DNA of 64,000 nt from Lineus longissimus (GCF_910592395.1 NC_088318.1:3286001-3350000), one strand, 5' to 3'. Numbered from the stretch's first letter, positions 13,901-28,900 are shown. Translations and numbers: made by a program. The notes: a model not told the origin generated them from the letters alone.

Positions 13901-16900
13901 GAAGAAGATTTCGACGACAACATAGATGACAAGGAAAAGATCGATGCAAGAAAAGCGGTAAGTCCTGTTCTTGTCTCGAACCCTGTTGCTTGTTGGGTCC
14001 CTTGGTTTGAATAGGCGAGAGGTTATATAGTCTTTGGCAGTTCTCACTCTCCACTTTCAGTTGAGGGAAACCCTCATAGGGAGCCTGACAGGTGTTGAGG
14101 TTGACTCTATCGACAGTCTCAAGCAGACGGCATCAGCGTTGAGCATCGTAACGAATTCAACATCGGAACTGAGTGCTGCGTCCAAGGCTAATGCAGCAAA
14201 CACCCTGATTAGACTGTCATCTTTCTTGAGTTCTAAAGCTGCAGACTCAAGTGCTGATGGAATTGAGGACTCATCTCGGTAAGATTTTTCTTGAAGTCAA
14301 GGGACAGCACTGTGAACTGTTCCATTTCTGATATCATGTCACACCCCTGAACACAGTGTCACACGCGGGAGCAAGAGAAGGGTTGCTAAGACAGGGAATT
14401 AAAGGAATGTTCTCTAGTGCGACAGGTGTTAGTACCATGTCACATCTTTAACTAGGGAATACAGAATCTTAGAGCCCTGTATGAATATTTGCATTCTTTA
14501 TTCAAATTTATTTTTCAGACTTCTTGTGAATGGTTTGTCCAATGTATTAGAAGCTGTTATCGCCACTGACGTTAAGAATGTCACAAGCCCAGAAAGTGAA
14601 GAAGAAGTTAAACAACAGGTAGAGACTCAAGGTTATTTCTCTGATATGACCTCTGTCTTGCCAGTGACGTCTGTCTTGGGAGGCCTTCTTCTACATCATT
14701 CAACTCGAATTGATGTATACAGCCTGTTTTAAAACAAATCTAACCCCTTCAGTACCGAGAATTTCTTTGCGTTGGAGTATTTTTCCATCCTGATCAACTA
14801 GGGACATGCTCTCTTTAACTTTGAATTCCTAACCTATGAAAGTGGTGTGCACCAAATTTAGACTAGTAGCCACAACGAACAGCACCAACCTCTCACCTAA
14901 CACAATGGTTACCGAATGAATATCGTAACGTAAAATTCTATTTTAAAATTATTTTGATATCCCCTTCCATTCCAGAATCGTAATGTATCCCTAGTTGCAT
15001 TGACCGCCCTGAAAGATGTCAAGAAAGCGTTATCGACCAATAAAGTGGTCGGGGAGAGACCAACATACATCAAAACAGACACATTAGCGATGGCGCTTGA
15101 TAGGAGGGATAGCAAGGATATCTTCGGCAGGACATTTAGCAGTACGGAGTCTGGCGATACAAGTGTTAGCAGCGTCAGAATGCCAGCGAGTTTACCAATA
15201 GGGGACAGTGCAGTGCCTATGAATATTGAGGTAAATGAATGCTCAATTGTAAAGACACACGCTGCATGTACAAAATGTAGACTTACATAGCGCTAAATCC
15301 AACTGGTATCGGTGTCTCAAAGCGCTTCACCTTTTTTACCCTAGCTATTGGCCTGTGCATTCATTATTCAAGCTCTTCTCTCTGATCCAAGCTGCAGCTC
15401 TGCATCAGCTCTCAGGACTAACGTTCATAGTCTTATCATTCCTGCCAGTTGGGTATCCTTTACTCCCTGCTGGAGAGAAGCGAGTGGGGTTAAGTGCCTT
15501 GCACAAGGACACAAAGACAAAACGGCGGTAATCTTTCCAAGAATTGAAAACCCACGACCTGACTATGAGTCCGGTGCTCTAAACCTCTATGCCACTGACA
15601 TCCCCATCAGGTGGAATAAAGAGGATCCCTCCGACAGCCTGTTTATTATGTGGTTCCTCACTTTGATTTCAGATGGTGGAATTTCACGTGAATCCATTCA
15701 ATTGGGCGGACAACAGCCGCGACATCAAATCGTCAATCACCGAATTATCCATGATGAGAGGCATCGAAGAAATCAGATTGGAAAATTTGGCCGAACCCAT
15801 CAACATTTACCTGCCCCAGACGCCTGTGTCTAGCAATCCCGTTGCCCTGAATGTCTCGACGACAATGATGGCATATACGGAATTTGAAATTCCGCAGAAT
15901 CAAACGACGATGTTTGTAAACCTGACGCTGTTTTCAACGAATGCGAATAAAATAGCAAATCCTCAGGAGGCGGGTGTGAATGTCTATGTACGTTACGGTC
16001 GGAAGCCAAATCCATTCCAGTACAACTTTAAACTCGGTAACTATACCAGGTAAGTCGTGTCTGATCTCTGCACAAGTAAGTCTTGTCTGATCTTTTTAGC
16101 TCACCTCTTAGCAGAGGTGAGCTTATCCCATACCGTGGCGTCCGTCGTCCGTCGTCGTCATCGTCGTCGTCGTCGTCCGTCGTCCGTTAGCAGGGCACGT
16201 TTCGTAACTGTTAGAGCTATTGAGTTGAAACTTGGTACACATGTACCCTTATGTAATGACACCTTGGAGACCAAGTTTCGGTCCGATTCGTTTCATAGTT
16301 TGGCCACCAGGGGGCCAAACGTTAACACAATACATGACACAATACCATGCTCTTTATCCATCTTTCCTCCACGTGAGGTGAGCACAATGGCCCTGGCCAT
16401 TTCATTACACTTTGAAGTTGCTTATATATACACTTATATAACAAGACTTTAATCTGACTGTGATAGGCTTTTTAGCTCACCTCTCTGAGAGGTTTTGCTT
16501 TGGCGTGGCGTCCGTCGTCGTTGTCCGTTAATTGGGCACGTTTCGTAACAACTCAAGCTATTGACTTGAAACTTGGTACACATGTTTCCCATGTAATGAC
16601 ACCCGGGTGACCAAATTTCAGTCCGGTCTGATTCCTGATTTGGCCACCAGGGGGCCAAAACTGAGTACGGACTCCTGCATATTGATCTAGCAGGTGCTGC
16701 CATATTCAAGGTTCGGACAGCTCCTGGGAGAGTTTTCAGTGTCATATATGTAGTGGGTGCAGCCATACAGGTCGGGACAACTCCTGGGCAAGTTTACAGT
16801 GGGGACCTATGGTGCTGCCATATTGATTGTAGGGACGGCTTCTGGGTGTGTTTACAGTAGTAGGTACCAGTACACGAGACAGAATGGGCTTGTGCTGCTT

Positions 16901-19900
16901 ATTCAAGGTTCGGACAGCTCTTGGGTGAGTTTACAGTAGGGACCTATATAAAATGATGGAGTCAGTAGGTGCTGCCATATTGGGGGGTTCAGACCACTCC
17001 TGGGCGGGTTTACAGTAGAGGCATGAATTTACGTGAAAAAACATTTTAACAGAAGAACACACAACAAAATTCAAATGACATGACATACAGCATACTGGTA
17101 GTTTATTATCAAGGTAATTTGTATGTTTACTGTACATTCAGTTATAAACAATATCAGCAGAGAAAATACAAGAACAACATTTAAAAAGTTGATTAAACCA
17201 AAGAATTGGCTCCATGTTTACCGGTAAGAAAATTGTATTTCTGATTCGCAGCTTGGTAACTCAGATTGTGTCATCTTCCTGGAGAGAGAGACCAGTCAGT
17301 GCCTAACCTTAGATACGTTGCGCCTACACCTACCACACTCACTGGTCCCCATCCTATCACTAAAGCCTACGTACACTAACGACAAGGCCTGGACGGCACT
17401 TTCTGCCTGTCAAGGTAATAATGCTATCAGAACCCACAGGCCTGACCCATATCTATCCTAGCTATAATAAAGAACATGTACATTTACCTAAAAAGAAAAT
17501 ATCATTTTCAAAATTTGAAAAAACTATTTAAAAGAAGAATATATATATTGATCAAAATCAAAGACTGAAATGAATAAAAAGAGACCACGAACTCAGAAAA
17601 TAAAGATTCTATACTCCGGGCTCAGGAAGATGACACAATATTCAAATTTATCGGTGGCAAAATCACCAATACCAGTGCAGTGGAATACCAGCTCCCCCCC
17701 CTTGTCAAAGCGTTTAGGCTTTAAAACATTTCATGCATTATTTCTAAAGGGTACAAAAATCATTGATTCACAAAAGAACATGATTTAGGACGGTGACATT
17801 GTGGTTTAAAAGCAAAGCATGAATATTTGTCTGACAATTTGTTGCACACATTATACATGTACTACAGTTATTGACACAATCAAGAGTATCCAGGATGTTG
17901 TCCAGCATCCAGTTGCTCCATCGGCATGAGAGCCAAATTACCAAGCCTTCACCTTTCCACTTGTTAAACCTTAAAATAAAACAGAATGACATAATCAAAT
18001 TGTAACAAAACTGATCATTGGCAAGTTTTTTTAAAACTTGCTAGAAATCCTCTATTGCATCCTTATTGTCTTCCTGTTATTGATGTTCTTAGATTATTCG
18101 GGGGCCAAGGAATGCATTGTACTTAGATCCAAATGTCTAAAAAACAAAGCCTTCAAAAATTTAGGTCTGGAATGTAATGGTTGTTGTCTGTAAAGGTACA
18201 TTATATTGCATAGCCATTGCTGAATCATTCCATTCCTAAGAAACCTAGATGGCCTGCACAATTTTGTGCCCAAGCTAATGACAGGATTAATACACCAACA
18301 TTATACGTTGGCTCTCCACCTCTGGTTGGTCATTCATGGTCAACCCGAGTCCAATTCCGAGATCTGCAAGTGCAACCTTCACCTGGCTTGTATACCTGTG
18401 TACCCGTCGTATACCTGTCCTTGTGTTCCTGTAGAATGCTTGAACCTTAAAATATGAGAATCGGAAATGATGCATTTATAGTGACCACTAGCAAGAGATC
18501 TTAAATCTTGCCGATAAATCTGATGCCTAGCAAAATGTCTTAATTTCATGCCGAAAAAATCTCTGATATGCCTAGCAAGATATTTTAAATCTCACTGAAA
18601 AATCTCTGACCCTTAGCAAGTTATCATAAAACTGGCGGAAAATAGCAGGGTTGAGAAACCTACCTTGACCTACCTCAACTCCAATCATTCATAGTCATCC
18701 CCAAGTCCATGAAAATCCAAGATCCGCTGTCCTTGTGTTCCTGTAGAATGCTTGAACCTTAAAAATATGAGAATCGGAAATGATGCATTTATAGTGACCA
18801 CTAGCAAGAGATCTTAAATCTTGCCATTAAATCTGATGCCTAGCAAGATTTCTTAAATCATGCCGAAAAAATCTCTGATGCCTATAGCAAGATATCTTAA
18901 ATCTCACTGAAAAATCTCTGACCCTTAGCAAGATATCTTAAAACTGGCTGAAAATTGCAGGGTCGAGACACCTCACCTTGACCCACCTCAACTCCAATCA
19001 TTCATAGTTATCCCCAAGTCCATGAAAATCCAAGATCCGCTGTCCTTGTGTTCCTGTAGAATGCTTGAACCTTAAAAATATGAGAATCGGAAATGATGCA
19101 TTTATAGTGACCACTAGCAAGACATCTTATATCTTGCTGATAAATCTGATGCCTAGCAAGATGTCCTAAATCATGCCGAAAAAATCTCTGATGCCTATAG
19201 CAAGATATCTTAAATCACATTTATAGTGACCACTAGCAAGACATCTTAAATCTTGCCGATAAATCATGTCTTAAATCATGCCAAAGAAATCTCTGATATG
19301 CCTAGCAAGATATTTTAAATCTCACTGAAAAATCTCTGACCCTTAGCAAGTTAAAACTTGCTGAAAATTGCAGGGTCGAGACACCTACCTTGACCTACCT
19401 CAACCGAATCATTCATAGTCATCCCCAAGTCCATGAAAATCCAAGATCCGCTGTCTTTGTGTTCCTGTAGAATGCTTGAACCTTAAAAATATGAGAATCG
19501 GAAATGATGCATTTATAGTGACCACTAGCAAGACATCTTATATCTTGCTGATAAATCTGATGCCTAGCAAGATGTCTTAAATCATGCCGAAAAAATCTCT
19601 GATGCCTATAGCAAGATATCTTAAATCTCACTGAAAAATCTCTGACCCTTAGCAAGTTATCTTAAAACTGGCTGAAAATTGCAGGGTCGAGACACCTACC
19701 TTGACCCAACTCAACTCCAATCATTCATAGTCATCCCCAAGTCCATGAAAATCCAAGATCCGCTGTCCTTGTGTTCCTGTAGAATGCTTGAACCTTAAAA
19801 ATATGAGAATCGGAAATGATGCATTTATAGCGACCACCAGCAAGAGATCTTAAATCTTGCCGATAAATCTGATGCCTAGCAAAATGTCTTAAATCATGCC

Positions 19901-22900
19901 GAAAAAATCTCTCATGCCTAGCAAGATATTTTAAATCTCACTGAAAAATCTCTGACCCTTAGCAAGTTATCATAAAACTTGCTGAAAATTGCAGGGTCGA
20001 GACACCTACCTTGACCTACCTCAACTCCAATCATTCATAGTCATCCCTAAGTCCATGAAAATCCAAGATCCGCTGTCCTTGTGTTCCTGTAGAATGCTTG
20101 AACATTAAAAATATGAGAATCGGAAATGATGCATTTATAGTGACCACAAGCAAGAGATCTTAAATCTTGCCGATAAATCTGATGCCTAGCAAGATTAGAT
20201 GTCTTAAATCATGCCGAAAAAATCTCTGATGCCTAGCAAGATATTCTAAATCTCACTGAAAAATCTCTGACCCTTAGCAAGTTATCATAAAACTTGCTGA
20301 AAATTGCAGGGTCGAAACACCTACCTTGACCTACCTCAACTCCAGTCATTCATAGTCATCCCCAAGTCCATGAAAATCCAAGATCCGCTGTCCTTGTGTT
20401 CCTGTAGAATGCTTGAACCTTAAAAATATGAGAATCGGAAATGATGCATTTATAGTGACCACTAGCAAGAGATCTTAAATCTTGCCAATAAATCTCTGAT
20501 GCCCAGCAAGATATCTTAAATCTCACTGAAAAATCTCTGACCCTTAGCAAGTTATCATAAATGCTGAAAAATACAGGATCGAGACACCTACCTTAACCTA
20601 CCTCAACTCTAATCATTAGCAGACATCCCCAAGTCCAGGACAATTCCAAGATCTGCAACCTATCCTCCACTTGGCTAGTGTACCTATAGACTAGTTGAAC
20701 CTTTCAAATATGAGATTTCGAATGACGCATTTAAAGTGAACACTTGCAAGATATCATAAACTTGCAAAAGAATATCTGATTTGTAGTAGCAAATATTTCA
20801 TCATGTGATACAGTCGGGGTTACATCATAATGTGCCAGGTGGATGCAGGTAGGAACTTCATGCAAGGTAAAGGCAATTATAGTGCTTGGCAGGTCAGGAG
20901 AGTTAAGTTGGGAAGAGGGGGCAGTGCAGTCAGTGCGGGCAGTGCGGGCAGTTATGGTGGTGAGGAGAATGATATAACCCTGACAGCACCAAACATGAAA
21001 CAGTTGCAAAGATAAGAGAACAAAAAATATCTCTTTAAAAAGTATCTTTTCTGATTTCAAAGAAAGCATTATGCATGTGTCTGTGATGCACAGTGGTTGA
21101 CAGTTTGTAATGTGTGAATCTGTCAGCACAAACCTGTGCTCTGGGTACACTCCATGCTCAAAGATCTCACGTTGGGCTTGGCTGTCTTCCTTGAGTGTGC
21201 AAGTGGGGCCATCGGCATTCAACGATTCAATAGGCTCATGAAATATGCTGAAAGATGCAACATGATTACTTAAATAAACAGGGCTCAAGCATAAACTGGT
21301 CTGATCAGAGAGATTGCAGCTAGTATCCAGTGCCAGACGCTGGTACCACAGTCGACTCATTATCTGCTCCGTTAGAGAACTACTCCGACGTGATTTCCTG
21401 AAGCTGCTTTCTCACCTTCTCTTGAAACCGGCACAATTCTGGGCTCGTGAGGAAACTCAGGGCTCAGAGGTCTTACCTTGCCCTCACCGAAAAGCAGTGT
21501 GATATCAGTCAGGATTCAGTCAGGTTGCAGTGTTACCTCACATTTTTATGGCAGTGTTGAAATCAGTGGAAAGCAGTCATAGGGAGTGTTTTTCAGTCAC
21601 GCAATATCAAAGCATACAGTATACAGCAATCAAAAATAGAGGTTAGGGAGTCATAAGCAGTGGTAAGACAGTCAAAATCAGTGGTAAGGCAGTCAAAAGC
21701 AGTGCTCATTTAAATATTTAGGCTGACTGATTTCCACTGCTTTTGACACTGAAAATGACTCCCCACTATGCATCATGCACAGGGCTGGCAGTGGGGTTCA
21801 GTGTTAATTTAAATATTTCGCAGCACACTGAATCCACACTGAAACACCACTGATTTTGACTGCCATTTCCAAAACCTCTTGGAGGGAGCAGTCATTTTCA
21901 GTGTTAATATGAATAATTTATTTAATGGCATGCAGGCACGGATGCCGAGAAAGGTTTGGGGGACGTGACCCCCCTGTGCTGATGACAACCAAAGAAATTG
22001 TTCGAAAAAGCAAAAACTTCTAGCGAACTGTTACTTTTGCTGTCCTATTTTAGACGGTGTGTTTGCGTCCAATATGGCAGTGATGACGTCATCTGCACAA
22101 ATAGAGGACATCGCCATTGTATGATGACGTGACACAGTAAAAAGATGACAAATTCACGTCCTTGACCTACGTCATTGCAAACTTTGTCATAATGACAGTG
22201 GTCAGATGGGGTTACTAGACAATTGAAACGACACATGGCACATAGCTACTGTCAGTGATGTCAGGGATTGAAGCTGGATCAAATTGACGTCCAAATAAAG
22301 TAACTGCACGTGGCCTGTAGAATAATGATCTACTGATTGATGTGTATTGAGCTCCCATGCAGATAATTTGCAGTGTATGCATACATTACAATTAACACCT
22401 ATAGGGCCTACAGTAGATGCATGAAGATACATGCAGATATCTTGCAGTGTATGCATGCATTACAACACATAGGGCCTATACAGCCTTCTTGATTTGCTGA
22501 AAATACAACTTCAGTGTCTGTCGAGATTACCCTTTTTGCATTCATTTGGCTCCTTATGTGTTCCAATTCAAACTGACTAAAACTCCCCTCTTCTCATATT
22601 GAAATTCGGGTAAATATCGAGAAATATGAAGAGGTACCATGATTTCTTGAATGTTTGACTATCAAATTCAAACTTACAGCTTCCTGTCTCAGGTTGCATT
22701 ATGGGTGATATTTAACACTGAATTTGACTGCAATTACCACTGCTTTACACTGCCATCAAGTCTTAATCTCACCAGTCATAAAGCAGTGGTTTTCAGTCAT
22801 GTTGAAAATGCCACGGGTTTCGATCAGAGTTGGAGAAGTGGAAATCAGTGGTCTTTCAGTCATAGGCAGTGTTTTTGAAATACCTCGTTCATAATGATAT

Positions 22901-25900
22901 GCAAGTGGCAGTGCTTTGCAGTGGTCTTTCAGTCAAAATCAGTGGTTTTAAAACATTAAGAAAAAATGATATGCCTAAGACAGTCATATGCAGTGGGGGT
23001 TTCAGTCAAAAGCAGTGTGATGCAGTCATTTTCAGTGCACTGCCTTTCGGTGAGGGTGGTTGTCTTCCCTTTGTGGACTAGGTGGGCCATTCAGGGACAA
23101 TTTGTTGAACTGCCGGCAAAGGTGCTGTCAAAAGTGTTGCATCAAGTACCTGAAGTGATCCAAGCTAAGAGTCGAAAGAAAAAGATAACCATGAAACTGC
23201 AACAGTTCACATAAGCGTCAGCCGAAAAGTTAAAGAAACTAATATTTGATGTTTGGCTCAAAGATTGTTGATATGTGACAACACGTCATGTGGGTCTTTG
23301 TAAGATTAGTTTTCTCTGCAACCCAAGATGGAATGATGAACATCTTTTGTTCAACCTGGTTTATTTATCAGTCAGTTTATTAGTTAGTTACCATTGTTAT
23401 GCCTTAGAGGGGGCAGAATGGAACTGTTTAGACAAGAAGTCTCTCCAACAGCCACAAGTTTCTCTTCAAAAACATCTCAGCAACACGTATAACCCAGGTA
23501 ATCTTTCAGCAATGGCTGACGAGTAGGTTGGGAATTGTGTGTGATCAGTTCTCTCAAAGACACCCAAGACAAGGATTGAAATCTCGTGTTTATAGGCTAA
23601 CAATGCAAACACTTTCCGGCACCCGGTACAGGAAGCGAGTCGCCCTTCGCTAGTCCCCGACTTTGACACCGTTGCGAACGAATCAATTGATTAGCGGAGT
23701 GGTCCTAGGTGTCGCCGTGGGGTGTTGTTCCGGAAATTCTTTGTAAAGCCAAGGAACCACCATCTGACATCCATAACAGCATATTCCCTTTACACTTGTT
23801 ATAGTCGGGTGTACACCACAGTCGGGATGGCGGTGCCAGACAGTATTTTTTTCACTGTCGAGTTTTGAGTTGCTTTGTATTTGACCTCTGCCTTACTGCT
23901 GACGGATGCCTAACCAAAAATAGAATTCATTTCACTTTCAAATGATGAAGTTGCCAAAAAATGGTCAGAAGCCGCTGAGGCTGTCAAGGACCATGATATT
24001 CCTATCTTTGAAGTTCTCTGCAACCCAAGATGGAATGATACACATCTCATGTTCAACCTGCTTTCATTTTGCAGTCAGTTTATTAGTTACCACTGTATGC
24101 CCCCAGGGGGCAGAAAAGCATATGACATCACATCATGTGGGTCGTTGCGAGATAGTTTTCTCTGCAACCCGAGACAGAATGATACACATCTCATATTCAA
24201 CTTGCTTTCATTTTGCAGTCAGTTTATTAGTTACCACTGTATGCTCCTAGAGGGGGCAGAAATGCATGTGACATCACATCATGTGGGTCTTTGCTGTCTT
24301 TCCAACAGCCCCAGGTATCTTATTGAATACATCCCAGTAACACGTTCAACCCAGGTTATCTTTCAGCAATGGCTGACGAGTAGGTTGGGAATTGTGTATG
24401 GTAAGCTTCTCAAAGGAGTTATTGCTGGTGGAGATTACTAAGGTTCTTAACTTCAGTGTGACTGATCAACAAAATCTGTATTTCTGAACAAAAATCTACT
24501 GTGATGAGAAGATAAGAAGTCTGTATCATCTGTCAGGTGACCATGAGGTGAACAAAAGCATAATCTGTTTTGATTGGGAAAGTAGAAAAGAAGTTGTACT
24601 TTACCCAACTTGGAGCAGCTAACACCAAGGCTGACGTGCCTCTGGTCATCGCCAATGGAAAAATGGGAAAGAAACTCCTTCGAAGAAAAAAGAGGGAACA
24701 GAATATTCAGCTGTTTGAAAGCAGTTTGGACGTTACCCTCCAAGAATCTACTGGCTACTAGGCATAAAAGATAAAATTTCGTTCCTCAAATTTAGATAAA
24801 TTTGATCAGGCAGTTAATGAAAAATGAGAAACAATTTTTTCCAAACACCTCAGCCCAAAGACAGCCTGTGCACTGATTCAAAATGCACTGGGCAGTGGTT
24901 CTGCTAATTAAGTCATGTGACCCCCCCCAACCCATTTGATTCAATAGTCTATGCCTGTATTGACTAGGCTGGCCTAATCCCTTGTCCATTGTCCCGGTGT
25001 CAGGCTGCCATGCCACTCCTTTAGTTATTGTCCACACAATAATTCTGTGACATAATGGTCAGATTAATTAGTTTTGTTTAATGGAAAGTGTCACCAGATA
25101 ATGTTTGGTTAACACAATTATTGAGGGTTCTGCTCTTTGAATTGAATTTCAATTCAGATTCTTTATAGATTCTATACACCTTTCCAGAAATGGGGTGCTG
25201 AGTGTCCGAAATAGTGATGTCATAAGGGGAAACTAGGCCTTATGGTGGAGGGACAAAGGAGATAGTCATGGTTGACCAACACACTTGAATGCCTTTAATA
25301 ACGGACAAGGGGGAAAAAGTTAGTTCCAATGCAAGCCACCAATTTCGGGAAGCATGCATACTATTTGGATCTGCCAAGAATCCAATTACGGTTATTAAAA
25401 GACACACTGTACATACACAAATGTGATATCATTTTATTACTATTATTATTATTATTAAAAATATAAAATGCGCCGACTTGGTTGCGAGCCAAAAAAGCCG
25501 TCAAAAGAAATGAGTTGATGGAAAAAATCTTGTGATCATTCGGTGGCTTCCTAGGGCTAGGCCATAGATAACACGCACCTTCGTATAACGCGCACCCCCC
25601 GATTTTAGGGCTTTCTTGGGTCATAAAGCTGCGCCTTATACGCAGCAAAATACGGTACTATAGATAAGAACTGTGGACCAAAGAGTAGAGAGGCACACCT
25701 CTCCAGTGAATCTCTTGGCCTAATTATCGTTGGGGGTCATCCATAATTATCAACAAGCACTTGTGATTTGTGAGAATATTGCATTGGCTTTGACAGGGAT
25801 ATATTAATTATATAAGGTGTATTTAGAGCTGGCTGAAACCACTCTCATCTTGAACTTCAACAATGATGATCTGTCAATGCTGTTGATGAGACACTTTTGT

Positions 25901-28900
25901 CATGTTGAAGGAATACACCCAGGGTGCTGCAGGTCTCACACTGATCTCACCGAGACAGCTGAATCCAGCTTCCAATAGCATCTTCCTCTATGGTCATTAA
26001 GAACTTGATCCATTATCGAATGAGTTATCAAGTAATTGGGTGATGGCCAGGTTCATCAGGTATAAAAATGACTGTTCACAGGCAGTGCAGAAATTGGCTG
26101 TTTCCCAGCAGCATAAAGGCTTACTCTTCCACGTTATTTGAACTGGGTATGTCTAAGCCAGCTCACCAAGGAAGTAAAGTACAAAGTTAGAAATCTCACC
26201 CAGTTGTGATATTTCAAACATTGCGACACAAGCTTACATAATATAGAATTATTTTGACTATTATGCAAACACGTTCTGTCAAAGTGCTGAATTGTCAAGA
26301 TAATCTTCAAAACAGTTTTCTACTTCGGCAAAACATGGATGAATTATGTGTCACTTTAATTTGATGCACAAGTCAAATGACAACGGTGGGGATGTTGGCT
26401 CAGACAAGCCATGTAAACAAAACTTAAAGATCTTCCTTTCAGCCATCTTGTTTTTCCCCGACTTCATCAATAATCTCTGCTCTTGCCTGTAATCTGCAAC
26501 CTTCATGACTCAGATATGGGCAGGACAGTTTTGCTGCTAACAACCACTTAGTGTGCCTGATGTTGATTGTTAGCTCACCTCTCTGAGAGGTGAGCTTTTG
26601 CTTTGGCGTGGCATCCGTCGTCGTCGTCCGTCGTCATCCGTTAGCAGAGCACGTTTTGTAACTACTGGAGCTATTGACTTGAAACTTGGTACACATATTA
26701 CCCCATGTAATGACACCTGGGTGACCGAATTTCAGTCCGGTCTGATTCCTGATTTAGCCACCAGGGGGCCAAAACTGAAAACATAAAAAGTGTGATATGT
26801 CTCTTATTAATGATCCGTTTTCAATAAAGATTTTATGGTAGGTACTCCTAGCATGGATACATCACATATCAGACGGGTTTTTGATTTGACTTACTTTTCA
26901 AGGTCACAGAAGTCAAATGGCGTAAATTGGCTGTTAGGATGTAACTATGGCACGTTTGGCCTCCAGGGAGGGGGCCAAATCCAAAATTCTTCAAAATGCT
27001 ATTATTCCTTAATTACTTGCCCGATTGGCACCAATTTTATATCATAGGTACATCTAATTCTAACAACCATTCAATGTGTCACCTGGGTCTTTTTTGATTT
27101 GACCTACTTTTCAAGGTCACAGAGGTCAAATGTACTGTAAATTGGCCATTTTGGGGAAACTGTAATTGCTTGGAACTACATCAAACCTAACACTACATGA
27201 CACAATACCATGCTCTTCATCCATCTTTCCTCCACATGAGGTGAGCACAATGGCCCTGGCCATTTCATTATGTTTGGGTTAGATATCGAGAGCTTTTTTA
27301 TTTCATTATTAGATATGGTAGCGAATATGTTGCGTACATCCCAGCCTCTCTCCTCCTCGAGCGAGGAACGTACCACCTTGGTGTGTTGCTAAGGAACAAG
27401 ACCAACACTACCGCGTATGACCTGATGCTGTCTTCCTCCAGGTCCCAGTGTCGTTACTGGGACACTGCAGTGGAGACGTGGAGGGGACAAGGATGCTCGG
27501 TATGTTATAAAGAATGAGACAGTAGAACCTCCCTTACTGGACACCTTTCTATTGAGGACACCCTCTCTATTAAGGACACTGTTTTGGTCCCAAATTGGTT
27601 GTCTCCATTCATTTTGGCCTCTCTAATCAATCACCTCTCTACTAATGCAAGTATCAATTCGTTTCTTGTACCCCCCCCCCCCCCCTCCTCAAGGGTTGTT
27701 AAGCTATCACCACTAATCTTTGCCGATGCTTGAGTAGTATTTATTTTTCCTTTAGTGAAAATTTGGCGAAGCTGGAAAGAATAAGGATGCTAGTGTGTCG
27801 ATGTCTTGTCGAACATACAGCCTTACCCAGTAAAATTAGTCCGGTTACTTTATATGATGGTGATAACTGATATATTGTTGATGGTGATGTCTTGACGAAA
27901 GAAAAAGTAGCATTGGTGAAAAAAGGGTGATGCTTGAGTCTTAAGATGTCGTTATAGGGTGATAAGGTGTCGTACCCTTGAGGAGGGGGGGTACAAGACA
28001 CGAATTGATACTTGCATAAAGACAGGTCAGGCCGGCTGTGTTAAGGACACTCGTTTTGATCCCAAATTTGTTGTCTCCATTTTGACCTCTCTAATCAGAA
28101 CACCTCTCTATTTATCAAGGACAGCATTTGTCGGTCCCAAGGGTGTCCTTAAGAGAGAGGTTCTGCTGTGTTTGTATGGCGCCCATTCCACTATAAGATG
28201 AGTTTGTTCAAAAGTATTGGAGTCAAGAGTCAAACTCGAAAATTCAAACACTTCAGAAAAAAATGATGCGAGGTTCAAACACAAAATCGCTACATCAGCT
28301 GTTCATTTTAACGCCTTTGCTTCTAAGATTGCAGCAATTTCTTTGCTCTTCTTGCTTAAGGTTGGACCTGATACCATCCCCAGCCTCACCCACTGCCTCT
28401 GTACCCATCTGTCGTCATTTGGCAGCACGTGGTTCGTAATGCCGAACAAGCTCAACCTTGCGGAAGACATCAGCAAGTTTCTGACGTTCTGGGAGAATCC
28501 GCTGACGATTGCGTTGGTGGTTGTGCTGACCATCATCTATTTCCTCATGCTGGTCTGGGCAAGAAGGAAAGACAAAGTTGATCAAGAAATGGTATGATTA
28601 ACGATACGTTTGAACATCCCTTTTGCAGATGCCTTGGCATGACACTTGCTATTGGGGACGCTAAATTTGGTCTAGAATTGGGTATCTCCATTGAAATTCA
28701 CCTAGGATATCAGGTTACTTCTCTAGTAGGACAGCATTTTCAGTCCAAGGGAATGTCCTTAAGGAATTGCATAAAGGTGCATTTGGTTTGGCGCCTGAAG
28801 GTGGAATGTTAACTCCTAATTTCTCCAAGATGCTGTAAATGGACATTATATATCAGTCTCTATGAGGTCCATGTCAAAAAAACAACAAAATTTATGCCTC

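Noticed and set aside
24453-24761. Overlapping 96- and 63-codon frames on opposite strands
   Set aside because: Neither shows a domain, splice sites or codon pattern, and they overlap each other inside repeat-derived intron sequence.
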